In this document: one piece after another, positions 1 to 6,835 of the stretch | How positions within the stretch are numbered: position 1 is the stretch's first letter | Layout of the letters: each line of letters opens with the position of its first letter | NCBI GenBank assembly: GCA_047616325.1 | Contig: JBLHGN010000005.1 | Span: 1-34,775, forward strand | From: JBLHGN01 sp047616325 | GTDB taxonomy: Bacteria > Pseudomonadota > Gammaproteobacteria > Pseudomonadales > Cellvibrionaceae | Length of the DNA stretch: 34,775 nt | Direction: 5' to 3' | Notes under the pieces: model-generated | The model's database searches: none | Told to the model about the DNA's origin: nothing | The model's input: only the letters and a program-made list of their open reading frames with translations | Position numbers and translations under genes: made by a program

Positions 1-204
1 CTATTGCTAGCTCAAATGAAGAGCTCGTATTGGTTAATGACGAGCGGCATATTGTTTGCCGCTGGAACCGTCTTTTTTAGTGGTAGCCTTTATGGCCTTG
101 CAATGCACGGCCCTAGCTGGCTGGGCCCCATTACCCCCCTAGGTGGCCTTTGTTTTATTACTGCGTGGCTGGCATTGCTTGTGGCCGTATTGAAAAGTCC
201 TTAA
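1..204 (+). CDS. DUF423 family small membrane protein (3' part)
   Basis: The reading frame is open from the first base of the window, so this is the C-terminal part of a longer gene; DUF423 (YgdD-like) proteins are usually about 125 residues. About 67 residues are visible, with two hydrophobic segments. The family signature near the C-terminus reads GPSWLGPITPLGG followed by a membrane helix. This is an inner-membrane protein whose function is unknown in the family. The trmB start lies 3 bases after the stop, so the two genes are probably cotranscribed. The family call rests on the GxxxxGxxTPxGG-type motif and the hydrophobic pattern. Confidence 0.75.
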   Translation, partial: LLLAQMKSSYWLMTSGILFAAGTVFFSGSLYGLAMHGPSWLGPITPLGGLCFITAWLALLVAVLKSP

Positions 205-207
205 TTT

Positions 208-894
208 ATGCAACCAGAATACAAGAAAAAATCTATTCGAAGCTTTGTGATTCGCGCGGGTCGAATGACCGATGGTCAAAAAAACGCATTTGATCTGTGG
301 TGGCCAAAATATGGCTTGAGCCTGTACGACGGAAATATAGATCAGAAGGAAATATTTGGTAGAACCGCACCGTTAGTGGTCGAGGCTGGCTTCGGCATGG
401 GGGCTTCGTTATTGGCTATGGCTCAGGCCGAGCCCGACAAGGATTTTATTGGTATCGAAGTGCATCCGCCTGGTGTTGGGCGCTTATTAAGTTGCGCTGG
501 CGAGGCCGAGGTCGACAATCTTCGTGTGTACATGGCAGACGCTAACGACGTGCTTAACGATTGTATTCCCTCTGCAGCTATAAGCCGATTTCAATTATTC
601 TTTCCCGATCCCTGGCACAAGAAAAAACATCACAAGCGTCGCATTGTACAGGCGGTATTTATTGAGCTGGTAAGGCAAAAACTGGCGGATAAAGCCATTA
701 TCCATCTGGCAACCGACTGGGAGCACTATGCCGACCATATGATGGAGGTCATGTGCAAAGCTCCTGGCTTTGAAAATGCCTGCCCGGAATATCAGTTTTC
801 GCCTATTCCCGGTTATCGTCCGACCACCAAATTTGAGACCCGCGGTGAACGTCTTGGGCATGGAATTTGGGATATTGTTTTCAGCAAAAGTTAA
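208..894 (+). CDS. trmB: tRNA (guanine-N7)-methyltransferase TrmB
   Basis: Transfers a methyl group from S-adenosylmethionine to N7 of G46 in the variable loop of tRNAs; a cytosolic enzyme. The 228-residue length matches the family. The SAM-binding loop EAGFGMG is at residues 59-65, with the acidic residue of IGIEVH at 81-86. The hallmark TrmB motif FFPDPWHKKKHHKRR is at 131-145, and the C-terminal RPTTKFETRGERLGH segment at 204-218 carries the substrate and cofactor contacts. The start ATG is 3 bases after the DUF423 stop. The N-terminus (RSFVIRAGRMTDGQ) resembles other gammaproteobacterial TrmB proteins, which supports this start. Confidence 0.96.
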   Translation: MQPEYKKKSIRSFVIRAGRMTDGQKNAFDLWWPKYGLSLYDGNIDQKEIFGRTAPLVVEAGFGMGASLLAMAQAEPDKDFIGIEVHPPGVGRLLSCAGEAEVDNLRVYMADANDVLNDCIPSAAISRFQLFFPDPWHKKKHHKRRIVQAVFIELVRQKLADKAIIHLATDWEHYADHMMEVMCKAPGFENACPEYQFSPIPGYRPTTKFETRGERLGHGIWDIVFSKS

Positions 895-999
895 GCAGTC
901 AGCAGTTTTCGAATCACCGCCTCTATTGCAGGTGCACAGGAAGCTGTCCATTATTCCTCCTTGCACTGTGCGTTGAGTCCCAGAAAAAGGCTTGCGTGC

Positions 1000-1028
1000 T
1001 TGCAATTGTTGTATTTCTATACTTAGAT
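1000..1028 (+). promoter_or_regulatory. possible sigma70 promoter for the TIGR02444 gene
   Basis: TTGCAA at 1000-1005 and TTAGAT at 1023-1028 are separated by 17 bases. An overlapping TATACT lies at 1018-1023. The pair sits in the 234-base gap between trmB and the next gene, about 100 bases before its preferred start. This is a motif match only, in AT-rich sequence. Confidence 0.25.
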
Positions 1029-1128
1029 TGGCGCTTGCATTTTTGGCGCGTAGTATTGTAGCGTGCCCATCGGTGTAGCAGGAGAGGTTCTCATTGGAAG
1101 TTTATTAATATTTGATCCGGAGGCTCAG

Positions 1129-1689
1129 GTGAACACTTGTTGGCTAGCACATGGAAAAAAAAACAATAATTATTTTAAACTCGTCGAAGACGTTTCGCTG
1201 TGGGATTTTGTGTCTAGGGTATACGCAATTCCTCAAGTGGAAAGGCTTACGCTAGGCCTGCAGGACGAGTACCACCTCAACGTCAATATTATTCTTTGGT
1301 GTTGTTGGTTGGAGCGCGAAGACATCCGAATTTCGGTGGCGCACTTCGATGACATCCTCATAAATATTGACTCGGTCAGTCAGCAAACAGTGAGCAAACT
1401 AAGAGATGTGCGCAGAGTGTTGCAGCAATCAGGAAACTTCACTAAAGTACAGGCACTTTCGATAAAAAAACATATACTTAATGCTGAATTCCTTATGGAA
1501 AAAGTGCTGGTACAACGCTTGCAAGATCTAACGACGCGCTTCCTTGAGTGTCCCGAGGCTGCTATAGCAGCAAAAAGTTCAAATATATGCGTAGAATTTT
1601 ATTTGAAATATATAGATATACCTGACGCAGAAGAAATCGCCGGCAAGGTATTACGTGCGTGTAAATCGAAGGAGTTAGCGCTTCCCTAG
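1129..1689 (+). CDS. TIGR02444 (DUF2390) family protein
   Basis: A 186-residue conserved protein of unknown function. The diagnostic N-terminal block is visible: SLWDFVSRVYAIPQVERLTL, then LQDEYHLNVNIILWCCWLE, which matches the family pattern of an SLWdF...LQDe...NVNlLLw core. The rest is helical and charged. I chose the GTG at 1129 because GGAGG at 1119-1123 lies 5 bases upstream. An in-frame GTG at 1063 would add 22 residues with no good ribosome site. In Pseudomonas-type genomes this family occurs near algP, as here. A strong terminator follows. The biochemical role is unknown. Confidence 0.82.
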   Translation: MNTCWLAHGKKNNNYFKLVEDVSLWDFVSRVYAIPQVERLTLGLQDEYHLNVNIILWCCWLEREDIRISVAHFDDILINIDSVSQQTVSKLRDVRRVLQQSGNFTKVQALSIKKHILNAEFLMEKVLVQRLQDLTTRFLECPEAAIAAKSSNICVEFYLKYIDIPDAEEIAGKVLRACKSKELALP

Positions 1690-1710
1690 CGTATGAAGAT
1701 TTGAACAATA

Positions 1711-1736
1711 AAAAACCCGCTTACGCGGGTTTTTTA
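1711..1736. terminator. bidirectional Rho-independent terminator
   Basis: AAAAAACCCGC, loop TTAC, then GCGGGTTTTTT makes a GC-rich hairpin flanked by an A run on the left and a T run on the right. It can therefore terminate both the plus-strand TIGR02444 gene and the convergent minus-strand algP gene, which stops 20 bases beyond it. Confidence 0.9.
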
Positions 1737-1755
1737 TTTGTGTCAGATTAATTGA

Positions 1756-2661
1756 CTAGATGTCGGTGTCGCCTCCATCTTCATTAGCAAGTTTCGCTTC
1801 ATTGGTGTTAGTCTCCGGTGCAGCGACTGGGGGTGTAGCGACTGGGGGTGCAGCAACAGGCACTGACGTTCTTGTAGGTGTGGGTGTGGGTGTGGGTGTG
1901 GCCACGGCAGGCATACTTTCAGCAACAGCGGGTAATATGGCTTCAGGTGCGGCTTGTACTTTTTCTAAGCGTGTCGGTGTCGCCGTCGGCGCTACAATAT
2001 CTAACGTGGTCTGCTGAGGAATAGCCGCTGGTTTTTTAGCTTCGTTCACGGTGTTCTGTTTGTTAGTCGCGGTGCCGGTAGGTGTTGGCGACGTGCTGAT
2101 ATTGCTTGTCACCACCTTCTTGTTTTTCACCGCTTTTTTAGCTGACCTTTTTGTGGACGCTTCTTTGACGGCAGCGGCACTGGAGCTTAAGACCGCTTTT
2201 TTAGCTGGCGTAGCTCGGCTGGTTGGTTTTTTCTTGGCGGGCTTTTTCTTTGAAAGCTTGGCTGCGATTTTTGCAAGAGCTTGAGCGGCCGCTTTTTTTA
2301 AATCCGCTTCGACTTTTGCTGCACTTTTTAATTCACCTAGGGCCGTGATAGCCGCTTGGGATATTTTGACGAAGTCGCTTATTAGAAGTTTGTGCGTGGC
2401 AACAGCTGCGCGGGCCTTTTGTAGTTTAGCCTTAACTGCAGCAGTCTTGCGGGTTTTGGCGTCTGCGCTTGCCTTGCTTAGCGCATTTGAAAGCTGGCCC
2501 AGTTTTTGTTTGGCTTTATCAAGTGTGGACTTTGTAGCTTTTGCGGTTTTTTCGGTTGTCGCGAGTTTCTTGCTGCGAGCGCTGGCAAGCATCTTTTCGA
2601 CCTTGGTGATTTGTTGTTCTAGTTCGGCGATAGAAGTGGTGCTTTTCTTTTTGGCGGCCAT
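1756..2661 (-). CDS. algP: AlgP-like histone H1-like protein
   Basis: A 301-residue, very Lys/Ala-rich protein. The N-terminal ~110 residues are predicted helical and coiled-coil (MAAKKKSTTSIAELEQQITK onward). The middle (about 135-190) is rich in KKPAKK and KKAV stretches resembling eukaryotic H1 tails. The C-terminal ~110 residues are Pro/Thr/Ala-rich and disordered. Pseudomonas AlgP (AlgR3) is a DNA-binding regulator of alginate genes, but its tail is made of KPAA repeats. Here the repeats are PTPTPT and a PVAAP-type repeat instead, so function may differ. Linkage to an FKBP gene, algQ and dsbB matches the Pseudomonas locus. AGGG lies 7 bases before the ATG at 2661. Confidence 0.75.
   Translation of the reverse strand: MAAKKKSTTSIAELEQQITKVEKMLASARSKKLATTEKTAKATKSTLDKAKQKLGQLSNALSKASADAKTRKTAAVKAKLQKARAAVATHKLLISDFVKISQAAITALGELKSAAKVEADLKKAAAQALAKIAAKLSKKKPAKKKPTSRATPAKKAVLSSSAAAVKEASTKRSAKKAVKNKKVVTSNISTSPTPTGTATNKQNTVNEAKKPAAIPQQTTLDIVAPTATPTRLEKVQAAPEAILPAVAESMPAVATPTPTPTPTRTSVPVAAPPVATPPVAAPETNTNEAKLANEDGGDTDI
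1816..1860. repeat. 15-base imperfect tandem repeat inside algP
   Basis: The unit GGTGTAGCGACTGGG occurs two to three times with small changes. On the minus strand it encodes the PVAAP/PVATP repeats of the AlgP tail. The unit length is a multiple of three, so copy changes keep the frame. Confidence 0.6.
1877..1900. repeat. hexamer tandem repeat (GGTGTG x4) inside algP
   Basis: Four exact head-to-tail GGTGTG units encode a Thr-Pro run on the minus strand. This is a simple sequence repeat that could expand or contract without changing the frame, altering tail length. Confidence 0.85.
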
Positions 2662-2753
2662 AGCAAAACCCTGTTGTAAGCGAAGAGTGGAAGTGAAAAA
2701 CTTGCAAAATGATAACTCTGTTAAAGAAAAAATGTATGTTTTTTCTTCCCTCG

Positions 2754-2759
2754 ATTATA
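2754..2759 (-). promoter_or_regulatory. candidate -10 element of algP
   Basis: A perfect TATAAT on the minus strand, about 93 bases upstream of algP. The -35 position is only a T run, so this may need an activator or be chance. Confidence 0.3.
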
Positions 2760-2861
2760 GACGCCTCTGGCAAATAAAAAAACACGGGAAAAACACTCGG
2801 GGTACTTTTGTATAAAACGGCTAGCGTTCCCTTGCTGTGATTGCGTTAGCGGCAAAAAATA

Positions 2862-2873
2862 ACTGTTAACAGT
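2862..2873. promoter_or_regulatory. 12-base perfect palindrome, possible operator
   Basis: ACTGTTAACAGT is its own reverse complement and lies 4 bases before a TATAAG hexamer, about 107 bases upstream of the FKBP start. A dimeric regulator could bind here; no regulator is identified. Confidence 0.3.
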
Positions 2874-2979
2874 ACCCTATAAGAGATGTCGGGAATTTAT
2901 GGCGCCGTGGGCTGTATCAGTGGCTCACGCTTCTATATACTGCACCACTTAATCTATCGGACGACTCAGGACTAGAGAT

Positions 2980-3708
2980 ATGTATTTTAAAAAAATAATG
3001 TTGGTATCTATGGCCGGTGCGGCACTGCTTGCATTGTCAGGCTGTAAAGAAGAGGCTGGAATAGACAAAGCTGAAGCTGTAGTGCTCGACACCATTGTGA
3101 AAAAAGTGAGTTATATTGTTGGCTACAATACGGCCAACCAGATAAAAACTGAGGGCTTTATAATGGACCCAGAGGTGTTGGCCGTCGCGGTTACTCACTC
3201 CAATACCGATCAAGAGCCTCTTTTGAATGATGAAGAGATGCGGGCTACCATGGTTGCATTTCAAACCCAGCTACAAGAAAAACGACAGGCTCAGTTTGAA
3301 ACGGCGTCAGAGGAAAATCTGCAAAAGGGTCAGGCATTTCTCGCCGAGAATGCCAAGCGTGAAGGTGTTGTTACCACTGAAAGCGGCTTACAGTACGAAG
3401 TTGTCACGGCAGGTTCCGGAGAGTCACCCAAGGTAACGGACGAAGTAAGCGTTAACTATACCGGACTGTTAACCACGGGCGAAATTTTTGATGAGGGCGA
3501 TGACGTTACTTTTACTGTTGGGCACTTAATCCCCGGCTGGGTTGAAGCGCTGCCAATGATGACTGTGGGTGCAAGCTGGAAGCTGTATGTTCCATCAGAG
3601 CTAGCATACGGTGCAGGGGATAGCGGCAATATTGGCCCTAACTCTACCTTAATCTTTGACATGGAATTAATCTCGATAAACCCGCAGGCGGAAACCGACA
3701 CGGAATAA
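2980..3708 (+). CDS. lipoprotein FKBP-type peptidyl-prolyl isomerase
   Basis: Catalyses cis-trans isomerisation of X-Pro bonds, probably as a periplasmic folding helper anchored to a membrane. The lipobox ALSGC places the acylated Cys at residue 22. An FkpA-like N-terminal helical dimerisation region spans about 30-130 (YIVGYNTANQIKTEG, ENLQKGQAFLAEN). The FKBP domain follows at about 135-236 with VNYTGLLTTGEIFDEG (158-173), IPGWVEAL (184-191), LYVPSELAYG (202-211) and the terminal LIFDMELI strand. The 242-residue length is normal for FkpA/FklB types. AGGA lies about 8 bases before the ATG. In Pseudomonas an FKBP gene lies between algP and algQ, as here. Confidence 0.92.
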   Translation: MYFKKIMLVSMAGAALLALSGCKEEAGIDKAEAVVLDTIVKKVSYIVGYNTANQIKTEGFIMDPEVLAVAVTHSNTDQEPLLNDEEMRATMVAFQTQLQEKRQAQFETASEENLQKGQAFLAENAKREGVVTTESGLQYEVVTAGSGESPKVTDEVSVNYTGLLTTGEIFDEGDDVTFTVGHLIPGWVEALPMMTVGASWKLYVPSELAYGAGDSGNIGPNSTLIFDMELISINPQAETDTE

Positions 3709-3743
3709 TAGAGCTGAAAAAATTTGAGTTAAATTTTATTTGT

Positions 3744-3770
3744 AAAAAGCACAATTTATGGTGCTTTTTT
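3744..3770. terminator. bidirectional terminator between convergent genes
   Basis: AAAAAGCAC (3744-3752), loop AATTTATG, then GTGCTTTTTT (3761-3770). The hairpin lies between the FKBP stop and the stop of the convergent WD40 gene at 3779, and has A and T runs suited to termination in both directions. Confidence 0.85.
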
Positions 3771-3778
3771 ATGGATGA

Positions 3779-4876
3779 TTACTGTTCTAGCGAAGAGGTT
3801 TTTCGTTGCAACGTATGCACAAAGCCATTTGAGGCGATGGCATAAAAAACGCTAGGGTCTGAGCTAAAGCTCAACTCCAATGCCGCTGTGCTTGTGGGCT
3901 TCCAGTAGTCGCGTTTGGGTAATTTCCAGCGATCAATTTGGTTTAGTGTGTCGGTGTCCCAAAGTTCTACTATTTGGTCTGGACGGCCTGTAAGCAAGTG
4001 CGTGCCAGACGAATTAAAGCGTGCAGAGATAAAGCGTATGCCGCGTTTTATATGTTCGCTTTGTAAGGGCATTTCGCCCACCACTTCTCCAGACTCTGTG
4101 CGCCACAATAGCGCCTTATCGTATTTGCTGACCGAAAGCGCCAGCCTTCCGTCTGGCGAAAGTTTTACCAGTTGTACGTCGTCATCGTGCTTAAGTGTTA
4201 GCCGCTTATCCCCACCGGGTAAATCCCATAATACTGCTGTGTAGTCTTCTGAGCCAGTGATGGCTAGTTTGCCGTCGTCACTTAAATCTACACTGCGCAC
4301 CCTATTTTGGTGGTTTAGGGTGGCGAGTATGCCACCGCGACGGATGTCGAAAATCACGGCAGTGTGATCACTTAGCCCGAGTATGGCGGTATTGGCGCCT
4401 GGGCCGAGTTCGGCATCCAGCACTTCTCCGGGGGCAGTCCAAAAGCGTTCGCTCTTTCCCGTTTGGGTATTCCAAAGTACGAGGTTGAAAGGGTTTGCCG
4501 TTAAGGCCCACTTGCCGTCGCTTGAAAAGTCGGCGCTCACAATAGTGGTGTATTCATCTTGTTTGTGATTCCAGTTGAATACGCGCTCCTGTTCGATATT
4601 GCGCCAAAAGCTGCCGCCGTGGTTAATTGAGCCGATAACAGAATAGGCGCCGTCATCGCTTAAGGCGGCACTGTGGGCGCCAGCGGTTGCAACTTCCAGC
4701 GAGGTGGTGGGCGCTGACGCCCTGTCGCAGCCTGCGATAAATAGAGGGGCACTTAGCGCGGCGCATATCGCGAGAGGGGAGGCAAAGGTTTTTCGTTTAA
4801 TTGGCCATACCCCGACGGTAGCGGCTGCTGCCCGCATACTCCTAAGCACTCTGTGTAAACAAAAAGTTATTTGCAT
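3779..4876 (-). CDS. WD40-repeat lipoprotein
   Basis: A 365-residue beta-propeller protein, probably membrane-anchored on the periplasmic side. A hydrophobic signal ends in the lipobox FIAGC with Cys at residue 50. At least five WD40-type blades follow, with blade ends such as LVLWN, AVIFDI, AVLWDL, ALLWRT and VELWD, and repeated LSDDGK/SPDGRLAL turns. Proteins of this kind are usually scaffolds; no enzymatic motif is seen. The start is uncertain: an in-frame ATG at 4837 would give a more typical 37-residue signal, but its AGGAG lies only one base upstream. It lies 60 bases after algQ in the same direction, so the two may be cotranscribed. Confidence 0.78.
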   Translation of the reverse strand: MQITFCLHRVLRSMRAAAATVGVWPIKRKTFASPLAICAALSAPLFIAGCDRASAPTTSLEVATAGAHSAALSDDGAYSVIGSINHGGSFWRNIEQERVFNWNHKQDEYTTIVSADFSSDGKWALTANPFNLVLWNTQTGKSERFWTAPGEVLDAELGPGANTAILGLSDHTAVIFDIRRGGILATLNHQNRVRSVDLSDDGKLAITGSEDYTAVLWDLPGGDKRLTLKHDDDVQLVKLSPDGRLALSVSKYDKALLWRTESGEVVGEMPLQSEHIKRGIRFISARFNSSGTHLLTGRPDQIVELWDTDTLNQIDRWKLPKRDYWKPTSTAALELSFSSDPSVFYAIASNGFVHTLQRKTSSLEQ

Positions 4877-4936
4877 AGATGAGAGCGTAGCACATGGCCG
4901 CGATACGCTCGTGGAAACTGGCTGTCTACCTGGAAT

Positions 4937-5404
4937 TTAGATGGTGGCGCGGTCTTTGTTAACGGTATGGAGTAGTTCTATCATACTGTCTTCTACTTCA
5001 AAGCGACGCTCTAAAACTTCCCCTAAACTGGAGAGGTCGGCAACAATGGTACCTAAATCATCGGTTTCGAGATACTTGTCATTAAAGTCTAGCAAGTATT
5101 CTGTGCACGAATCGATGGTTTTGAAAAAATCGCCGGCAGATTCGAGGCCAGCTGTGTTGTTAAAGTCGCGCCCCTCTTTTACCAATTGGTCGTAGACTTC
5201 AAAGTGCCCAGCAGAAATGTAATCAACCATAATCTGGCAAAGCTTTTGTAGTGAGGGACCATATTCTTCGTGGTCTGAGGTCTCAACAATTTCGGATAGG
5301 CTGCAATATTGTACCAGTAGTTCTTGCCGGCTTTTCAGCCAACGGTCGATTATTTCACTTACGCCGCCCCAACGTTCTTGTGCAGATTTGCAATTTTCTA
5401 ACAT
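4937..5404 (-). CDS. rsd: Rsd/AlgQ family anti-sigma70 factor
   Basis: Rsd (AlgQ in Pseudomonas) binds free sigma70 in the cytosol and shifts RNA polymerase towards alternative sigma factors; AlgQ was first described as an alginate regulator. The 155-residue all-helical protein matches the family length. It shows the N-terminal ERWGGVSEIIDRWLKSRQELL, then QKLCQIMVDYISAGHFEVYDQL, and the C-terminal LGEVLERRFEVEDSMIELLH. It is encoded downstream of the broken dsbB and upstream of the WD40 gene, all on the minus strand. The algP, FKBP, algQ, dsbB order matches Pseudomonas apart from the inserted WD40 gene. Confidence 0.92.
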   Translation of the reverse strand: MLENCKSAQERWGGVSEIIDRWLKSRQELLVQYCSLSEIVETSDHEEYGPSLQKLCQIMVDYISAGHFEVYDQLVKEGRDFNNTAGLESAGDFFKTIDSCTEYLLDFNDKYLETDDLGTIVADLSSLGEVLERRFEVEDSMIELLHTVNKDRATI

Positions 5405-5538
5405 TTTTATGCTTGCCTTTTTATCGAGCTAAAGTTTTTGCTTTGATGGTTAGTTGTCGTGGGTGCCAGCAAAACGCCGCTAGAGCCACCCTATCCGCCA
5501 AGATAGGATATCTCGATCTTGAGGGCAAGTACTAGAGC

Positions 5539-6016
5539 CTAAATCTTACGGATTATTTGCCAAACCAACACCGTGCTGAAACAGACAAAACACACCAGCG
5601 TCCATCCAGGGACGCTAAGACCCAAAAAGCGCCACACCAGGTCGGCGCAAGAAAAGCGAGAAGGCGCCCCAGAGCGGTAGGGTCTCAAACATGTAGCCTA
5701 TAGCGGGCCCACATGTCGGAATTTGACCTTCTGGCAAGCTTTGAATCCAGGCATGCCTTATTGAAGTAGCGCCGCCGATGAGAGACAGTAGCATCCCCGC
5801 GCCACTGCAAATCTTTATGCCGAGTGTATTGGAGATCTGCAAGCCAGCCGCCAGGGCGACTAGACCAATTAGAATATCAAGCACGCGCTGGGTGATGCAT
5901 GGCGGGCAGGGCGCCATCGCAAACATCTATTGCATCGTGAGGGCTGTTATCATCATGCCCACACAGGTTGCCGTTATAAAGAAGAAAGTTTGTCTAATGG
6001 CGGTCAGTGAAAGAGG
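5539..6016 (-). pseudogene. dsbB: dsbB/dsbH disulfide-bond protein, broken by a stop and a frameshift
   Basis: DsbB re-oxidises DsbA using quinones in the inner membrane. The longest intact piece (5926-5615, 103 aa) has the first redox pair PCPPC, then TQRV, membrane segments, the loop IRHAWIQSLPEGQIPTC and GYMFETLPLW. Upstream in the same frame, without an ATG at the expected place, is the missing first helix (RQTFFFITATCVGMMITALTMQ), cut off by TAG at 5929-5927 exactly where DsbH homologues have His before the PCxxC loop. Near 5648 the frame shifts. The next frame continues CADLVWRFLGLSVPGWTL and a last helix to a stop at 5541-5539, supplying the fourth Cys. Several loop residues are also missing. 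Two independent lesions indicate a dead gene. Confidence 0.85.
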
Positions 6017-6271
6017 TTACTTTATAGCTGGCATGTGTTCGCCCTGCAGGAGGCTAGGCGTATTCTTTGCGTGACTATTTGCCGCATATCTGAAACTTGA
6101 AACGGCTTGCGGCATCTAAACCGTATGTCGAGGAATAGTCTTCAGCCCTGGTCTATGCTTTATCTACTGTGTTCGATAGGTGGTTTCGTCAACGTCTACC
6201 GAAAAACAATGCCATGACCTTGTCGGTGCTTGCTAATTGTCTCATGAATTTACCTAAAATGGTTGTTTGCT

Positions 6272-6790
6272 ATGTCTATTGCCCCAATGGCGTCATCTCT
6301 ACGTACTGCTCTACTATTTTTTGTCGGATGCGCAGTTTTTGTTTTAATAAGTGCTGTGCCCCTGGCGTGGTCCCAGGATGGTGATGAGGGCGGCGATGAA
6401 AGTGAGGCGGAGGTTAGCTCAGAAGAAGGCGGTGCCGAGGGTGACGATGCTATTGATCCCAAGCAGGCGATTTACCTTCCCATAAAACCTCAGTTTGTCG
6501 TGAATTATGGAGGGGCGGGCCGCTTGCGCTATTTAAAGACTGAGCTTTCTGTGCGGGTAGTAAATGTCGACGCCGCTCACGCTTTGCGGCGTCACATGCC
6601 TTACATCCGAAATAATTTAGTGAGCTTGTTTGCGGCGCAAACTAACGAAAGTGTTAGTTCTCAAGAAGGTAGGGAAAAAATGAGAGTCGATGCGCTTGGC
6701 GAAATAAGAAACATTCTCGAAGTAGAGAATCGTACCCCTCCAGAGGATATCGTCGAGGTCTATTTCGATGCCTTTTTTGTTCAAAAATAA
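6272..6790 (+). CDS. orphan FliL-like membrane protein
   Basis: A 172-residue protein resembling the FliL family, which in flagella surrounds the stator at the basal body. After a hydrophobic segment (about residues 11-30, ending PLAWSQ) comes an acidic linker rich in Glu, Asp, Gly and Ser (31-62). The FliL-type domain follows: YLPIKPQFVVNY, then LRYLKTELSVRVVN, RRHMPYIRNNLVSLFA and IVEVYFDAFFVQK. No flagellar genes are nearby, so this is probably the FliL-like paralogue found near gshA in some gammaproteobacteria; its role is unknown. The ATG at 6272 is used; a TTG at 6263 and an ATG at 6287 are alternatives. It is convergent with gshA. Confidence 0.75.
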   Translation: MSIAPMASSLRTALLFFVGCAVFVLISAVPLAWSQDGDEGGDESEAEVSSEEGGAEGDDAIDPKQAIYLPIKPQFVVNYGGAGRLRYLKTELSVRVVNVDAAHALRRHMPYIRNNLVSLFAAQTNESVSSQEGREKMRVDALGEIRNILEVENRTPPEDIVEVYFDAFFVQK

Positions 6791-6835
6791 AGGCGGCGTG
6801 TATGTATAAAAAATAATGACGGCGCGCTGTCTGTA

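Larger units (their letters stand above)
2662..2979. other. intergenic region between divergent algP and the FKBP gene
   Basis: 318 bases with no convincing gene. For algP (minus strand) there is a perfect TATAAT at 2759-2754, about 93 bases before the start codon, but only an AT-rich -35 region. For the FKBP gene, a 12-base perfect palindrome ACTGTTAACAGT (2862-2873) sits just before TATAAG (2878-2883). No clear -35 was seen. Confidence 0.5.

Noticed and set aside
595..1061. Frames overlapping the end of trmB on both strands
   Set aside because: No recognisable motif; trmB explains the coding signal and the remainder is the intergenic gap.
1760..2815. Long Val/Ala/Leu-rich frames on the plus strand opposite algP
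   Set aside because: They are antisense shadows of the Lys/Ala codons of algP and have no family resemblance or ribosome sites.
5490..5507. CCTATC-CGCCAA-GATAGG hairpin upstream of algQ
   Set aside because: Only 6-base arms and no T run in either direction. It may be chance.
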